Positions 45,874 through 55,331 of a stretch of 64,000 bases of DNA are shown here, piece by piece. Under the pieces are notes generated by a model. It was not told the DNA's origin and searched no databases. It was given only the letters and a program-made list of their open reading frames with translations. Source of the DNA: Christensenellaceae bacterium (lineage in GTDB: Bacteria > Bacillota > Clostridia > Christensenellales > Christensenellaceae); assembly GCA_022846035.1 (NCBI GenBank), contig AP025580.1:2480001-2544000 (forward strand), written 5' to 3'. A program made the position numbers and the translations under genes. Each line of letters opens with the position of its first letter. The stretch's first letter is position 1.

Positions 45874-46839
45874 TTATTTCTTAGTGCTGTTCGTAAAGTG
45901 GTCAAGCATGACTGCCAGTATGATCACAATACCTGTTGCAATCTGTTGGTAATACGACTGCACATTTAAAAGCGTCATGCCGTTTTTGAGCACTGCCAGA
46001 ATCAACGCGCCGAGCACCGTTCCGATTACACTCCCTTTGCCGCCCGCCAGGCTCGCGCCGCCGATGGCCGAAGCTGCGATCGCGTCCAGTTCGTATCCGG
46101 TTGCGGCGGTCGGTTCCGCCGCGCCCAGCCTGCCGACCATGACTACGGCGCCCAAAGCGCAGGCCAGTCCGCTGATCACATACGCCGTCATTTTATATTT
46201 GGTGACGTTGATACCGGATAGCTTCGCCGCTTCCACATTACCGCCGATAGCAAAAATGTATACGCCGATCTTTGTAAATTTAAGCAAACAATATACCAGC
46301 AGCACGATCGCGATCATAATAATTACCGGTACGGGAATAATGCCGATTTTTCCGCCGATAACCGATGTATACGAATCCGGCACGCCGGGTACCGGCTTTC
46401 CTGTCGTATAGACAAGGGCAAGACCGCGATAAATACTCATTGTTCCCAGCGTTACCAAAAAGGGCTGCAGGTTGAAAACCGAAATCAGCGAGCCGTTGAT
46501 CAGGCCCATCAATACGCCCAGCGCCAGCGCCGCCAAAACCGCCAGAAATGCGTTCGTTCCGTTTACCAGCATCTGGGCCAGGACCACGCCGCATACCGCC
46601 AGAATCGGCCCGACAGATAAATCGATACCGCCGGTGATGATGACGACAGTCATACCAAGGGCTACTATAATGTTGATAGACGCCTGCAGCACAACGCTGA
46701 TCAGGTTCCGCTCATTAAAGAAATGAGGTGAAATGATGGTGAAAAACACGCATATCGCCAGCAGGCACAGCAGTACGCCGCCTTGCCGCGCAAATTTTTT
46801 CCATCCGCTCTCTTTGATCGTATACCTCGTTGTTTCCAT
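45874..46839 (-). CDS. Sugar ABC transporter permease (RbsC type)
   Basis: 321 residues, 8-10 predicted membrane helices, with the family signature GGIDLSVGPILAVCGV, the EAA-like GGNVEAAKLSGINV and GASLAGGKGSVIGTVLGALI. Homodimeric permease of the CUT2 family. Starts 3 nt after the ATPase gene (GGAGGGG box). Imports the polyol or sugar delivered by the binding protein. Confidence 0.95.
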   Translation of the reverse strand: METTRYTIKESGWKKFARQGGVLLCLLAICVFFTIISPHFFNERNLISVVLQASINIIVALGMTVVIITGGIDLSVGPILAVCGVVLAQMLVNGTNAFLAVLAALALGVLMGLINGSLISVFNLQPFLVTLGTMSIYRGLALVYTTGKPVPGVPDSYTSVIGGKIGIIPVPVIIMIAIVLLVYCLLKFTKIGVYIFAIGGNVEAAKLSGINVTKYKMTAYVISGLACALGAVVMVGRLGAAEPTAATGYELDAIAASAIGGASLAGGKGSVIGTVLGALILAVLKNGMTLLNVQSYYQQIATGIVIILAVMLDHFTNSTKK

Positions 46840-46842
46840 CTC

Positions 46843-48345
46843 TTAAACCCCTCCCATTGCATATCTTAGTATTCTGACTTCGTCCGCCTCTTCGCGGTTT
46901 AAGTCCGCCGTTACCTTGCCTTCATGCATGACCAGTATCCTGTCGCTCATTCCCATGATCTCCGGCAGTTCGGACGATACCATGATAATGGAACTGCCGT
47001 TTTTGACAAACTCGTCCATCAGCCTGTATATCTCGCTTTTCGCACCGACGTCAAGGCCGCGCGTCGGTTCGTCAAAAATCAGAATTTGCGCATCCACGCT
47101 CATCCATTTCGCCAGCACCACCTTTTGCTGGTTGCCGCCGCTCAAATTGACCGTGTGCGTCTGCGGATTGGGCGGAGTGACTTTTAGCTCGTCAATAAAG
47201 CGTTCCGTGTTTCTCAGCATCGCCCCATGGCTTATCAGGCCGCACTTCATGGATTTATCAAGCGAACTCATATTGATGTTGTAATTATTGGATAACTCGC
47301 CCACAAAGCCTTGGGATTTCCGCTCCTCCGGCAGCAGCGCCAGCCCTTTCTCAATGGCCTGCTGGGGCGATTTGATTTTCACGTGTTCTCCGTTGATGTA
47401 TACTTCGCCGCTCGTCAGGGGATCGACCCCGAAGATGGCGCGCACGACTTCCGTCCGCCCCGCGCCTACCAGCCCCGCGATGCCCAGGATCTCCCCACGG
47501 TGAAGCTCGAAGCTGACATCCTCGAACACATCGTCCGAAGTCAAAGATTCCACCTTTAAGACGACTTCGTCCGTTGAAAAATTTTTGCTGTGATGCATAA
47601 ATTCCGTGACGTCGCGCCCGACCATCAGGCCGACCAGCGTCTGTTTGTCGATGTCTTTTACATCATGCGTTGAAATATACTGGCCGTCGCGCAGTACGGT
47701 AACCCTGTCCGCAATCTCAAAAATTTCTTCTAAGCGGTGGGATACATAAATGATCGACGTTCCGTTTTCTCTCAATCGCCGGATCGTTTTGAACAACTGG
47801 TCCGTCTCGCTTTTGGAAAGGCTGGCCGTCGGTTCGTCAAACGCGATTACCGACGAATTGTACATCAGTGTCCGCGCAATCGCCACCATCTGCATCTGGG
47901 CTACGCTTAAGTTTTTGACCGGCTCCTTGCTCGTGAAAGTGCATTCCAACTCTTTAAGCGTTTCGTCGCATTTTTTGTATAATTTCTTATGATCTATAAA
48001 CATATCAGCACGGTGCATCGGTTCGTTTCCAAGCAATACGTTTTGCCCGACCGTCAGCTCTTTTACCAGGTTTAATTCCTGATGCACCATGTTTATGCCA
48101 AGTTTACTTGCGCTGTTGGGATTTTTCACCCGGATATTCTGTCCGTTAAAGACGATGTCCCCGCTGTCAGGGTGGTATACACCCTTCAGGATATTCAGTA
48201 GTGTAGATTTTCCTGCGCCGTTTTCCCCCACAAGGGCGTGTACTTCTCCTTTTCTGATCGAGAAATCCACGTCCATCAGCGCCTTGACGCCGGGAAAAGT
48301 TTTGGTAATTTTGTTGAAGTGTAAAATATCTTCATATGCAGCCAC
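46843..48345 (-). CDS. Sugar ABC transporter ATPase (RbsA/MglA type)
   Basis: 500 residues with two tandem ATPase domains. NBD1: Walker A GENGAGKST, Walker B VIAFDEPTASL; NBD2: degenerate Walker A VGAGRTE, LSGGNQQKVV, Walker B ILIFDEPTRGLDVG. GTG start at 48345 follows AAGGAGG by 8 nt. Powers the CUT2 permease at 45874. Confidence 0.95.
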   Translation of the reverse strand: MAAYEDILHFNKITKTFPGVKALMDVDFSIRKGEVHALVGENGAGKSTLLNILKGVYHPDSGDIVFNGQNIRVKNPNSASKLGINMVHQELNLVKELTVGQNVLLGNEPMHRADMFIDHKKLYKKCDETLKELECTFTSKEPVKNLSVAQMQMVAIARTLMYNSSVIAFDEPTASLSKSETDQLFKTIRRLRENGTSIIYVSHRLEEIFEIADRVTVLRDGQYISTHDVKDIDKQTLVGLMVGRDVTEFMHHSKNFSTDEVVLKVESLTSDDVFEDVSFELHRGEILGIAGLVGAGRTEVVRAIFGVDPLTSGEVYINGEHVKIKSPQQAIEKGLALLPEERKSQGFVGELSNNYNINMSSLDKSMKCGLISHGAMLRNTERFIDELKVTPPNPQTHTVNLSGGNQQKVVLAKWMSVDAQILIFDEPTRGLDVGAKSEIYRLMDEFVKNGSSIIMVSSELPEIMGMSDRILVMHEGKVTADLNREEADEVRILRYAMGGV

Positions 48346-48379
48346 GTTTCCTGCCTCCTTACTTGATTGTTTTGGATGG

Positions 48380-48453
48380 ACGGGAGCCCTGCCGCCGTCA
48401 GGCTTCGGGCCCCGTTCCCATCTCTGTTTCAGGCAGACCCCTTAAGGGGGTTC
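48380..48453 (-). other. Intercistronic stem-loops between binding protein and ATPase genes
   Basis: A GC-rich hairpin (ACGGG...CCCGT outer stem, inner AGCCTG/CAGGGCT, 48380-48415) and a perfect palindrome CCCCTTAAGGGG (48438-48449) lie in the 119-nt gap. They have no T tract. Such structures often protect the abundant binding-protein mRNA and reduce downstream expression. Confidence 0.55.
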
Positions 48454-48464
48454 AGATCTTTTCC

Positions 48465-49607
48465 TTACGCTGCCGGTGCAGCTACATGTTCCGTATAATT
48501 GTTGATGTCAAGAACAAGCTGCGGTACTTCTACGACTCTCGGAATATCCTGTCCCGCCAGCAGCCGCAGGGCCACTTCGCCGTTCAGTTTTCCGCCGACA
48601 TACAGGTTGAGGTCAACCGTAGCCGTAAGATCGCCCGCTGCGATCGAATCGATCGCGCCTTCAATACCATCCGAACCGACGACCGCTACTTTGCCGAGCT
48701 TACCGGCTTCTTTCACAGCTTCGATCGCGCCCAGCGCCATCGTATCGTTGTTGCAGTAGATACCTACGAGGTCGGGATACTGGTTCAAAAGGTCGGTCGC
48801 TACGTCCATTGCTTTCTGGCGATCCCAGTCGGCGGGCGTGCTCGCAACGACTTCCATGTCAGGATACTCCGCGATACCTTCCTTAAAACCAGCCGTTCTC
48901 TGGATTGCCGCATAAGCGCCGGCCAATCCTTCGATACAAGCTACCTGGCCTTTTTCGCCCGCAAACTCCGCGATGTAGTCCGCCGCCAGTTTGCCGGTGT
49001 CAATGGAGATGTTGCCGACAAAGCTCTTCGCGTCATTGATCTGCGCATCGAAAAGGTTCACCACCAAAATGCCGGATTCGTTCGCCTGTTTTACAGCCGC
49101 GTCCAGCGTCGTGTTGGACTGCGGCGCTAAAAGCAATGCGTCATACCCCTTGGACAGCATGGATTCCGTCATCGCCAGCTGCTCTACGCTGTCCGATTCA
49201 CTCTTGGGAGCCTGCAGGTCCACTGTGACGCCGAGGGGTTCCACATAATCTTTCACGCCCTGAGAAATCGAGGTCCAGGACTCGTTTGCCAGCGTCTTTA
49301 CGACAACGCCCATCGAGATGTTTGCAAAATCCAGGTCCAAATCCTCGATCGGTCCGAATTTTGCTTCGAGCTGGTCACCGGAAATAGAGTCTTCGCAATA
49401 GTCCGCGTCAAACATTTCTGTCTGCGCTGCAGCCGACTCAGATTCTTCGGCTGGTTTGCTTTCCTGCTGAGTCGCCTCGGCTGGTTTGCTTTCCTGGGCC
49501 GCAGACTCGGAAGTCGCCGCCGAGCTTTCTGCCGCAGGCTGCGCGCTGCATGCAACCATCGCAAAAACCAGTGTCAAGCAAAGTAAAACTACCAGAACTT
49601 TTTTCAT
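48465..49607 (-). CDS. Sugar ABC transporter substrate-binding lipoprotein (CUT2/RbsB type)
   Basis: 380 residues. Lipoprotein signal KKVLVVLLCLTLVFAMVAC (lipobox MVAC), a low-complexity linker with QESKPAE repeats (about 25-60), then a type I periplasmic-binding fold: LLLAPQSNTTLDAAVKQ, GNISIDTGKLAADYI, IYCNNDTMALGAIEAV, VVGSDGIEGAIDSI. ATG 49607 has GGAGG at 8 nt. First gene of the importer; the two-component system lies just upstream, 96 nt away, and probably senses the same substrate. Confidence 0.95.
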   Translation of the reverse strand: MKKVLVVLLCLTLVFAMVACSAQPAAESSAATSESAAQESKPAEATQQESKPAEESESAAAQTEMFDADYCEDSISGDQLEAKFGPIEDLDLDFANISMGVVVKTLANESWTSISQGVKDYVEPLGVTVDLQAPKSESDSVEQLAMTESMLSKGYDALLLAPQSNTTLDAAVKQANESGILVVNLFDAQINDAKSFVGNISIDTGKLAADYIAEFAGEKGQVACIEGLAGAYAAIQRTAGFKEGIAEYPDMEVVASTPADWDRQKAMDVATDLLNQYPDLVGIYCNNDTMALGAIEAVKEAGKLGKVAVVGSDGIEGAIDSIAAGDLTATVDLNLYVGGKLNGEVALRLLAGQDIPRVVEVPQLVLDINNYTEHVAAPAA

Positions 49608-49739
49608 ACAAAAAACCTCCATCAATTTGTTTTTTTGCGTCATACCCGGTTGTTGATTTTATTGTAAATTTGAGCAAAATAGAAAACAACGTGACGATAT
49701 TCTTATTGGTGGTACAAAATTCGCTTTTTGAAAAAATGG

Positions 49740-51176
49740 TTATTGTTCGTCTTTTGGGATAGGTAAACTGATCTCCACACTTGTTCCGTGGCTTTCTGAT
49801 CCATAAATCCGCAGGCCGTATTCTTCCCCGTAATGCAGGCGTATCCTCTTGTTCACATTGAATAACCCAATGCTGGTGTGAGAGGTGCCGTGCGGTTCTA
49901 CGTCCTTTCCCGACACCAGACAATCGTTGAGGTCGATCAGGTCCTCGCGCGGCATGCCGATACCGTCGTCCTCGATCAGGATAATCAGCCGTTTTTCCGT
50001 GCGGTATGCCTGGATGGAAATGTTGCCGTGTCCCTGCTTTGGTTCCAACCCATGAAAAACGGCATTTTCCACGATAGGCTGCACGATCAGCTTGGGAATC
50101 AGGCAGTCGCGCACGTCAGGTTCGATCGTCTCCGCAACCGTAAATTTGTCGTTGAAACGGTATTGCTGGATCATAATATAGTTATGGATGTTGGCCAGTT
50201 CTTCCTTAAGCTTTACCTGCGGTCCTTTCCTGCTGATGCTGTAACGGAACATATCCGAAAGAGCTTTCGTCATCGCCTCGATATTGTCCGCCCCCTGCGC
50301 GATCGCGATCCCCCTTATGGAATCGAGCGTATTATAAAGCAGATGCGGGTTAATCTGACTTTGCAGGGCGTCCAGTTCAGCCTGCGTCTTCATGATTCCC
50401 GTAGAATATTCCTTGGCCACCATCGACTGGTATTTTTCGATCATATTCTGCAGGTCCGCGTACAGCGAATGCAGAGGATGGTTTTCCGGAATCACCGCAA
50501 AATCGCCGCTGCGGCCCGCCACCATTCCGTGTACCGTACGCTCTATCAGGAAAATAGGTTTGATAATATTTTTATTGAACGCATAAATAATGATGACAAA
50601 CGCCAACACCAATACGATTGTCAGTATCACTACCGGCTGCGGCGTGCCCATGCTGCCCGCAAGCAGTTCTTCCCCATCCACCAGATACAGCAGGGTATCC
50701 GCGCTGTCCGGCACAGCAGCGTAAAACAAATAGTCCGCGCGGCCATCCGCGCCCTGGTATTTCAATACATTTTTTTGTTCCTGTACATCCGCTTTTATAT
50801 CCTCTTCGATAATGCCCTGTTCATACGGCAGGTCTTTCCTGGTACCTCCGGCCGCTGTAATTTCCCCACGCGCCGCGTCGAGCACATAAAGCCGTCCTTT
50901 TACCGGCGCGCTCGCGCCTATAAGCTCCTGCGCTTTTTCAGCGTTCCCGCCCGTGCTCGCGAGGGCGGCGTAACTCAGGGATGTATTGACCGTCTCGGTG
51001 CGGTAAATTTCTTTCTCCCTGTCGATTTCCTGCGCGCTCAGGTTTGCAAAAACAACAATCGAAACAACCATCGCGGCAAACAGCAGCCCAAACATCAGCG
51101 CCAGATTGATCTGCATGCTGCTGATACGCGTATTTTCTTTAAAATGGAGAAAAGTATTTTTTAGTTTTTGCATCAT
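49740..51176 (-). CDS. Sensor histidine kinase (YesM/LytS family)
   Basis: 478 residues. TM1 at 23-45, extracellular sensor (47-180), TM2 at 182-200, HAMP (202-255) and kinase domain. Phospho-acceptor His278 in SQINPHLLYNTLDSI; N-box VQPIVENAVFHGL; G-box DDGIGM. His_kinase family typical of YesM, paired with AraC-type response regulators. Starts 11 nt after the regulator gene. The small sensor loop may touch the sugar-binding protein. Confidence 0.93.
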   Translation of the reverse strand: MMQKLKNTFLHFKENTRISSMQINLALMFGLLFAAMVVSIVVFANLSAQEIDREKEIYRTETVNTSLSYAALASTGGNAEKAQELIGASAPVKGRLYVLDAARGEITAAGGTRKDLPYEQGIIEEDIKADVQEQKNVLKYQGADGRADYLFYAAVPDSADTLLYLVDGEELLAGSMGTPQPVVILTIVLVLAFVIIIYAFNKNIIKPIFLIERTVHGMVAGRSGDFAVIPENHPLHSLYADLQNMIEKYQSMVAKEYSTGIMKTQAELDALQSQINPHLLYNTLDSIRGIAIAQGADNIEAMTKALSDMFRYSISRKGPQVKLKEELANIHNYIMIQQYRFNDKFTVAETIEPDVRDCLIPKLIVQPIVENAVFHGLEPKQGHGNISIQAYRTEKRLIILIEDDGIGMPREDLIDLNDCLVSGKDVEPHGTSHTSIGLFNVNKRIRLHYGEEYGLRIYGSESHGTSVEISLPIPKDEQ

Positions 51177-51187
51177 ACAAGGGTTCC

Positions 51188-52798
51188 TCAGGTGAAAAGT
51201 TTACGGTATTCCGTCGGATTGATGCCCACTCGTTTTTTAAAAACCTTGCTGAAATATCGGGCGTCGTTATACCCTACCATTTTCATGATGTCCGCCGTAC
51301 GGTATTTCTTTTTTAAGAGCAACTCTTTGGCGATGTTCATGCGGTAATCTGTCAGGTATTCCATGATTGTCGTGTTCATTTCCTGTTTAAACAGCAGGCT
51401 TGCGTATTTGGAGCTTAAAAAAACGGTGGCGCTAATATCCTCCAGACCGATATTTTCCATATAGTGGTCGTGTATAAAACGTTTGATCTGTTCCACCGTG
51501 CGTTTTTGCTGGTCCTTTTGATTCAGCGAATAAAAATCCTTAGCCGCCCGTATCATCCCTGTTATGTGCATAATCATTTCTTCTATGGAATAGCTTTCGC
51601 GAATATCCCTTATCAGCTTTTCCTGCGTGATCTCCTCAAATTCCACAGGATCTTTCCTGCGTCGGATCACGTTAAAGAGGATGTCGGCGATTTTTTCAGC
51701 CAGCTCGAATACCAGCGCCGGATGAAGCTTTAAGGGCTGCTGCATGATCTCCCTGATCGTCTTTTCCAGCGACTGTGTGTCCAAAACGTCCATCTGCCGT
51801 ATCAAACGGCTTTCCTTTTCGAAAGAAAGCACGTCTTCCAGGCTTCTTTTGGCATATTCTTCGCCGGATATACTGATCACGTTCCTGTCCTTATGGTAAA
51901 TGCGCGCACGCGCCGCCACTTCGGCGTTCAAAAAAGAATCCCGCAGTCCCTCAAGGTCCGAAGACTCTTCACCGATGCCGATGACCAGTCCGTAATCTCG
52001 GTGCATATGCACCTTTTCCATCACTTTTTCATAGGAATCATAAATATTCTCCAGCACCGCCGATTGTTTATCTTCCCCGTAATTCAGTAAAAAAGCCACC
52101 TGCCCCGGCAAAGTAAACTTGACGGTATCGTAACAGTTCGGCTCAAACCTGCCCGGCAGCAGGTCGTAAATATTGTCGGTGATATTCTGGCGCAGCGTTT
52201 CGTCGCTGCCGCTTTTTGCCCCCGCGCCGGTTATGTCATAAAGGACCGCGCGGTATTTGCCCTGCTTAAAACGCGCCCCGTATTCTTCACATATCTCCTC
52301 CATTGTTTTCTGCTCTTTGATCTCCCCAAACATCAGCTTGCGGAAATAGTCTTCTTTCAAATGGGAAATGCTCTGTATCAGCCTGTCCTTCACGCGGTTG
52401 TTTTCACTTTCTTCTTCATGGCGCTGCATGATACTTTTCCTGACGCGCAGCAATACGTTCGTCAGTTCGGTTTTATCGATAGGTTTTAACAAATAGGCGA
52501 ATACGCCGTTTTCCAGCGCCTGCCGCGCATAATCAAAATCGCTGTATCCACTGATGACCACGCAAATCGTATCCGGCAGGCTGCTTCTTAAACGTTCCGT
52601 CAGCGAAAGCCCCGTGAATCCCGGCATCCTTATATCGGTGATCACCAGATCCGGCTTTTTTTCCAGAATCATCTCCAGCGCCCTCTGCCCGTCGTCCGCA
52701 TCTCCGACCAGCTCAAAGCCCAGTTCTTGCCAGTCGATCAGGCTTTTGATCAACTGGCACACCCATATTTCGTCATCCACCACAATCGTTCTAATCAT
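51188..52798 (-). CDS. AraC-type response regulator (YesN family)
   Basis: 536 residues. Receiver domain 1-120 with VVDDE (D8-D9) and phospho-acceptor D55 in VITDIRMPG; a central region (150-420) as in YesN; C-terminal double HTH AraC domain (about 435-536; ISATVFLSSKYASLLFKQEM, YNDARYFSKVFKKRVGINPTEYRK). ATG 52798 follows AAGGAG by 6 nt. Should activate the downstream importer promoter after kinase signalling. Confidence 0.94.
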   Translation of the reverse strand: MIRTIVVDDEIWVCQLIKSLIDWQELGFELVGDADDGQRALEMILEKKPDLVITDIRMPGFTGLSLTERLRSSLPDTICVVISGYSDFDYARQALENGVFAYLLKPIDKTELTNVLLRVRKSIMQRHEEESENNRVKDRLIQSISHLKEDYFRKLMFGEIKEQKTMEEICEEYGARFKQGKYRAVLYDITGAGAKSGSDETLRQNITDNIYDLLPGRFEPNCYDTVKFTLPGQVAFLLNYGEDKQSAVLENIYDSYEKVMEKVHMHRDYGLVIGIGEESSDLEGLRDSFLNAEVAARARIYHKDRNVISISGEEYAKRSLEDVLSFEKESRLIRQMDVLDTQSLEKTIREIMQQPLKLHPALVFELAEKIADILFNVIRRRKDPVEFEEITQEKLIRDIRESYSIEEMIMHITGMIRAAKDFYSLNQKDQQKRTVEQIKRFIHDHYMENIGLEDISATVFLSSKYASLLFKQEMNTTIMEYLTDYRMNIAKELLLKKKYRTADIMKMVGYNDARYFSKVFKKRVGINPTEYRKLFT

Positions 52799-52827
52799 TC
52801 CTGACTCCTTTTCCCACCCGTTGCAGC

Positions 52828-54324
52828 TTAGTTGATCGCCCTCGAAAGCACCTCTTCCTCGCTGAAATCTTCTTTCGTTAACTCGGCGGTGATCATTCCT
52901 TCTTTCATCACAAGGATCCTGTCGCATACCTCAAACAAATCCGGTATCTCAGATGAGACGACGACAATCCCCTTTCCTTCGCAGCTCATTTCCTTAATCA
53001 GGGAAAGGATTTCCACCTTTGCGATCACGTCGATCCCTTTTGTCGGCTCGTCCAGCAGCAAAATGTCCGGCTTATAAGACAGGTATTTTGCAAACAGCAT
53101 CTTCTGCTGGTTGCCGCCGCTCATCCGCGTGACGGCTCCCGTCCTTTTACGCGGTTTAATCTCCAGGCGTTCAATAAAAAATTCTGTCAGAGCGCGCCGC
53201 AGACGGAATATTAAAAAACCGAGCCTTGAAAACCGTCCGACACTTGAAATCGTCATGTTTTCTTCCATTGTGAGGTTCATAAACAGCCCCTGCCTGATCC
53301 GTTCTTCGGGCATCATTCCGATCTTATGCCGGATCGCCGTAAGCGGGCTCCTGATCTCAAGTTGTTTTCCATTGATCCAAATCGTGCCCGCCCGCTTTTT
53401 CCTGAGCCCGAACAATACGCTTAAAAGCTCGGTTCTTCCCGCGCCGACAATGCCCGCGATACCCAGTACCTCGCCCCTTTTCAGGCTGAAGCTAATATCC
53501 CGCAGCAACTGCCCATCATAAAGCGACTCCACGCGTAGTACTTCCTGCCCTGTTCCCTTGGGATTTTCCTCCCGCTCCCACACTTGCATCTTCTGGCTCT
53601 GGCCTGCCATCAGGGAAATCAGCTTGTCTCTGGTGCATTCGTCCGCGCGGAACGTGCCCACCATCAATCCGTCGCACAACACGCTAATCCGGTCCGCCAC
53701 CTGGAACACCTCGTCCAGCTTATGGGAAATAAAAAGGACCGGAACGCCTTCCGCCTTTAGCTTGAAAATAATTTTTTTAATGATTTCAAATTTGCTTTTC
53801 GAAAGGGAGGACGTCGCTTCATCTAAGATCAGGAAAGACGGATGTGTCGCCATTGCCTTAGCAACCATAATAAGCTGCCATTGCGCAAACGACAGGGACG
53901 ACATATGCATATACGGATCCAGGTCAAGCTCCAGTTCCAAAAGAAGCTTTTTCGCTTCCTCATGCATCTGCCTGTGGTTCAAAAACGGCCCCGATTTGTA
54001 GTATATTTCGTTTCCCAGAAAAATATTTTGCGCAATATCCAGTTCCGGCACGATCTCCGGCTCCTGGTGCACGATGTGGATGCCAAGCTTTTGCGCGGCA
54101 AAAGGAGAGTTCAATTGCACCTGGTTTTCCCGCCAGTAAATACGCCCCGCGTCTTTGGGACAAACGCCGCCCGCAATCCCCGCCAGCGTCGATTTTCCGC
54201 CGCCGTTTTTGCTTACGAGCGCCAAAACCTCGCCTTTATTCAGGCTAAGGCTCACGTTATTGAGCACTACATTATTCATAAATGTCTTGCAGATACAGTC
54301 CATGCGAAAAACTTCAATTTTCAC
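52828..54324 (-). CDS. RbsA-like double ATPase without its own permease
   Basis: 498 residues with two ATPase domains. NBD1 Walker A is SKNGGGKST and the signature LSFAQWQLIM is changed from LSxGQ to LSFAQ; Walker B is LILDEATSSL. NBD2 has VGAGRTE, MSGGNQQKML and LLLDEPTKGIDV. GTG 54324 has AAGAGG 6 nt upstream and is preferred to an earlier TTG. It is 29 nt before the response regulator gene and has no permease or binding protein of its own. It may serve the downstream importer, another permease elsewhere, or act as a signalling ATPase. Confidence 0.85.
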   Translation of the reverse strand: MKIEVFRMDCICKTFMNNVVLNNVSLSLNKGEVLALVSKNGGGKSTLAGIAGGVCPKDAGRIYWRENQVQLNSPFAAQKLGIHIVHQEPEIVPELDIAQNIFLGNEIYYKSGPFLNHRQMHEEAKKLLLELELDLDPYMHMSSLSFAQWQLIMVAKAMATHPSFLILDEATSSLSKSKFEIIKKIIFKLKAEGVPVLFISHKLDEVFQVADRISVLCDGLMVGTFRADECTRDKLISLMAGQSQKMQVWEREENPKGTGQEVLRVESLYDGQLLRDISFSLKRGEVLGIAGIVGAGRTELLSVLFGLRKKRAGTIWINGKQLEIRSPLTAIRHKIGMMPEERIRQGLFMNLTMEENMTISSVGRFSRLGFLIFRLRRALTEFFIERLEIKPRKRTGAVTRMSGGNQQKMLFAKYLSYKPDILLLDEPTKGIDVIAKVEILSLIKEMSCEGKGIVVVSSEIPDLFEVCDRILVMKEGMITAELTKEDFSEEEVLSRAIN

Positions 54325-54348
54325 CTGATACCTCTTTGCATTGTTCAA

Positions 54349-54384
54349 TAAGCCCCGCCCGCAATGCCATTGCGGCGGGCTTCT
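54349..54384 (-). other. Leader hairpin before the RbsA-like ATPase gene
   Basis: GCCCGCCGCAATG and CATTGCGGGCGGGGC form a strong, nearly perfect stem 25 nt before the GTG start. T tract absent. It might be an attenuator in the leader. Confidence 0.45.
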
Positions 54385-54456
54385 TAAAAATGTGTGCCGT
54401 CAACTTCCACACGATTCGTCCGTCTGGCCGCACCATCTTTGACCTGTACTTAAAAT

Positions 54457-54486
54457 ATAACATATCGGTTGTTACTTATGTGTCAA
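54457..54486 (-). promoter_or_regulatory. Candidate promoter for the ATPase/two-component run
   Basis: Minus strand TTGACA at 54481-54486 with either TGTTAT (18 nt) or TATGTT (16 nt) as -10. A GTTACTTATGT word overlaps it and is similar to the ACATATGT words near two other promoters of the region. Confidence 0.45.
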
Positions 54487-54518
54487 TATCACGAAATTTA
54501 ATCTGTTAGCTTACTATA

Positions 54519-55307
54519 TCAATATGAAATCAGGCTGTAAAGCGGTTCTTGCAAACGATGCGCAACGCCGCATAAAAAGCGGGCCGCCTGCGTATCGTCC
54601 ATCTTCCCTCGGTCAAAGCCAAGGCTTAAACAAAGCATTTTTTTGTAACCGGCTGTTCCCTGCGCAATTTCTTCCACCATGCCGATCCCGAGCGCCGCGC
54701 TGCTTCCGGCACATACCTCGGGCGCCAGCCCCGTGATCTCAAAACTACTCAGATCACAGACGGTGAATACAGGGGCTTTACGGACCGTGGGGAAAGGCTG
54801 CCCGTCCGCCCGCCCTGTTTGCAGGTCTTCCACCAGTCCGGTAATTTTTCCCAGAGACAGTTTATCAAGATTCCCTATCACCCGCATAGGCCGTTTCTTC
54901 CCGTCCCGCGCAGGCAAAATAACGCCGACATCCAGATCGCGGCCGCTATTCGCAACCTCTTGCCGAAAGACAGCCGCCACGGCTTGGAGCACAAAAACGC
55001 TGAGCGGTATTTCTATCCCCGCCTGCCGCGTGATTTCCGCGCTTATTTCAAGGAGGGCGCCCACGTCCGCCCTTGCTTGCAGCATGCCAATGGATGGCGG
55101 AACCGCTATGCCGGCAGCATTCCTCTGCCGCCCGACCGCCTGCAAAACATCCTGTTTTTTCACCTGTCCGGCCATGCCCGTAGGCGTTATGCAGGCAAGG
55201 ATAATACCGTTTTCCCGCGCAAGCTTCCTTGCGACCGGCGTTGCGGCGATTCCGGGCCGGTGCCTTTTCTTCCTGTCGCAATCCGCCGCGTCTGTTTTGT
55301 ATCCCAT
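54519..55307 (-). CDS. E2-like 2-oxoacid dehydrogenase acyltransferase domain protein, degenerate and lipoyl-free
   Basis: 262 residues. Residues 20-58 (ATPVARKLARENGI, GQVKKQDVLQAV) are the peripheral-subunit-binding domain of E2 proteins, and 70-250 are the E2 catalytic (chloramphenicol acetyltransferase-like) domain, recognisable from LDVGVILPARDGK and the ending AARFLCGVAHRLQEP. There is no lipoyl domain. In place of FDHRVVDG the protein has FDRGKMDD (231-238): the catalytic His is Arg and the Gly is Asp. Acyl transfer by the usual route is therefore unlikely. It follows the glycyl radical activase by 24 nt. Confidence 0.85.
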   Translation of the reverse strand: MGYKTDAADCDRKKRHRPGIAATPVARKLARENGIILACITPTGMAGQVKKQDVLQAVGRQRNAAGIAVPPSIGMLQARADVGALLEISAEITRQAGIEIPLSVFVLQAVAAVFRQEVANSGRDLDVGVILPARDGKKRPMRVIGNLDKLSLGKITGLVEDLQTGRADGQPFPTVRKAPVFTVCDLSSFEITGLAPEVCAGSSAALGIGMVEEIAQGTAGYKKMLCLSLGFDRGKMDDTQAARFLCGVAHRLQEPLYSLISY

Positions 55308-55331
55308 TGTCAGCGCCCCTCTCCTATTTCT

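Noticed and set aside
49878-51164. Plus-strand open frame of 428 codons opposite the histidine kinase
   Set aside because: Shadow of the well-supported YesM-type kinase; composition is full of Arg, His and Phe and no motif is seen.
54519-55307. E2-like gene as a pseudogene
   Set aside because: The frame is intact over 262 codons, keeps both domain folds, has a good ribosome binding site and sits in a compact operon, so it is more likely a functional variant.
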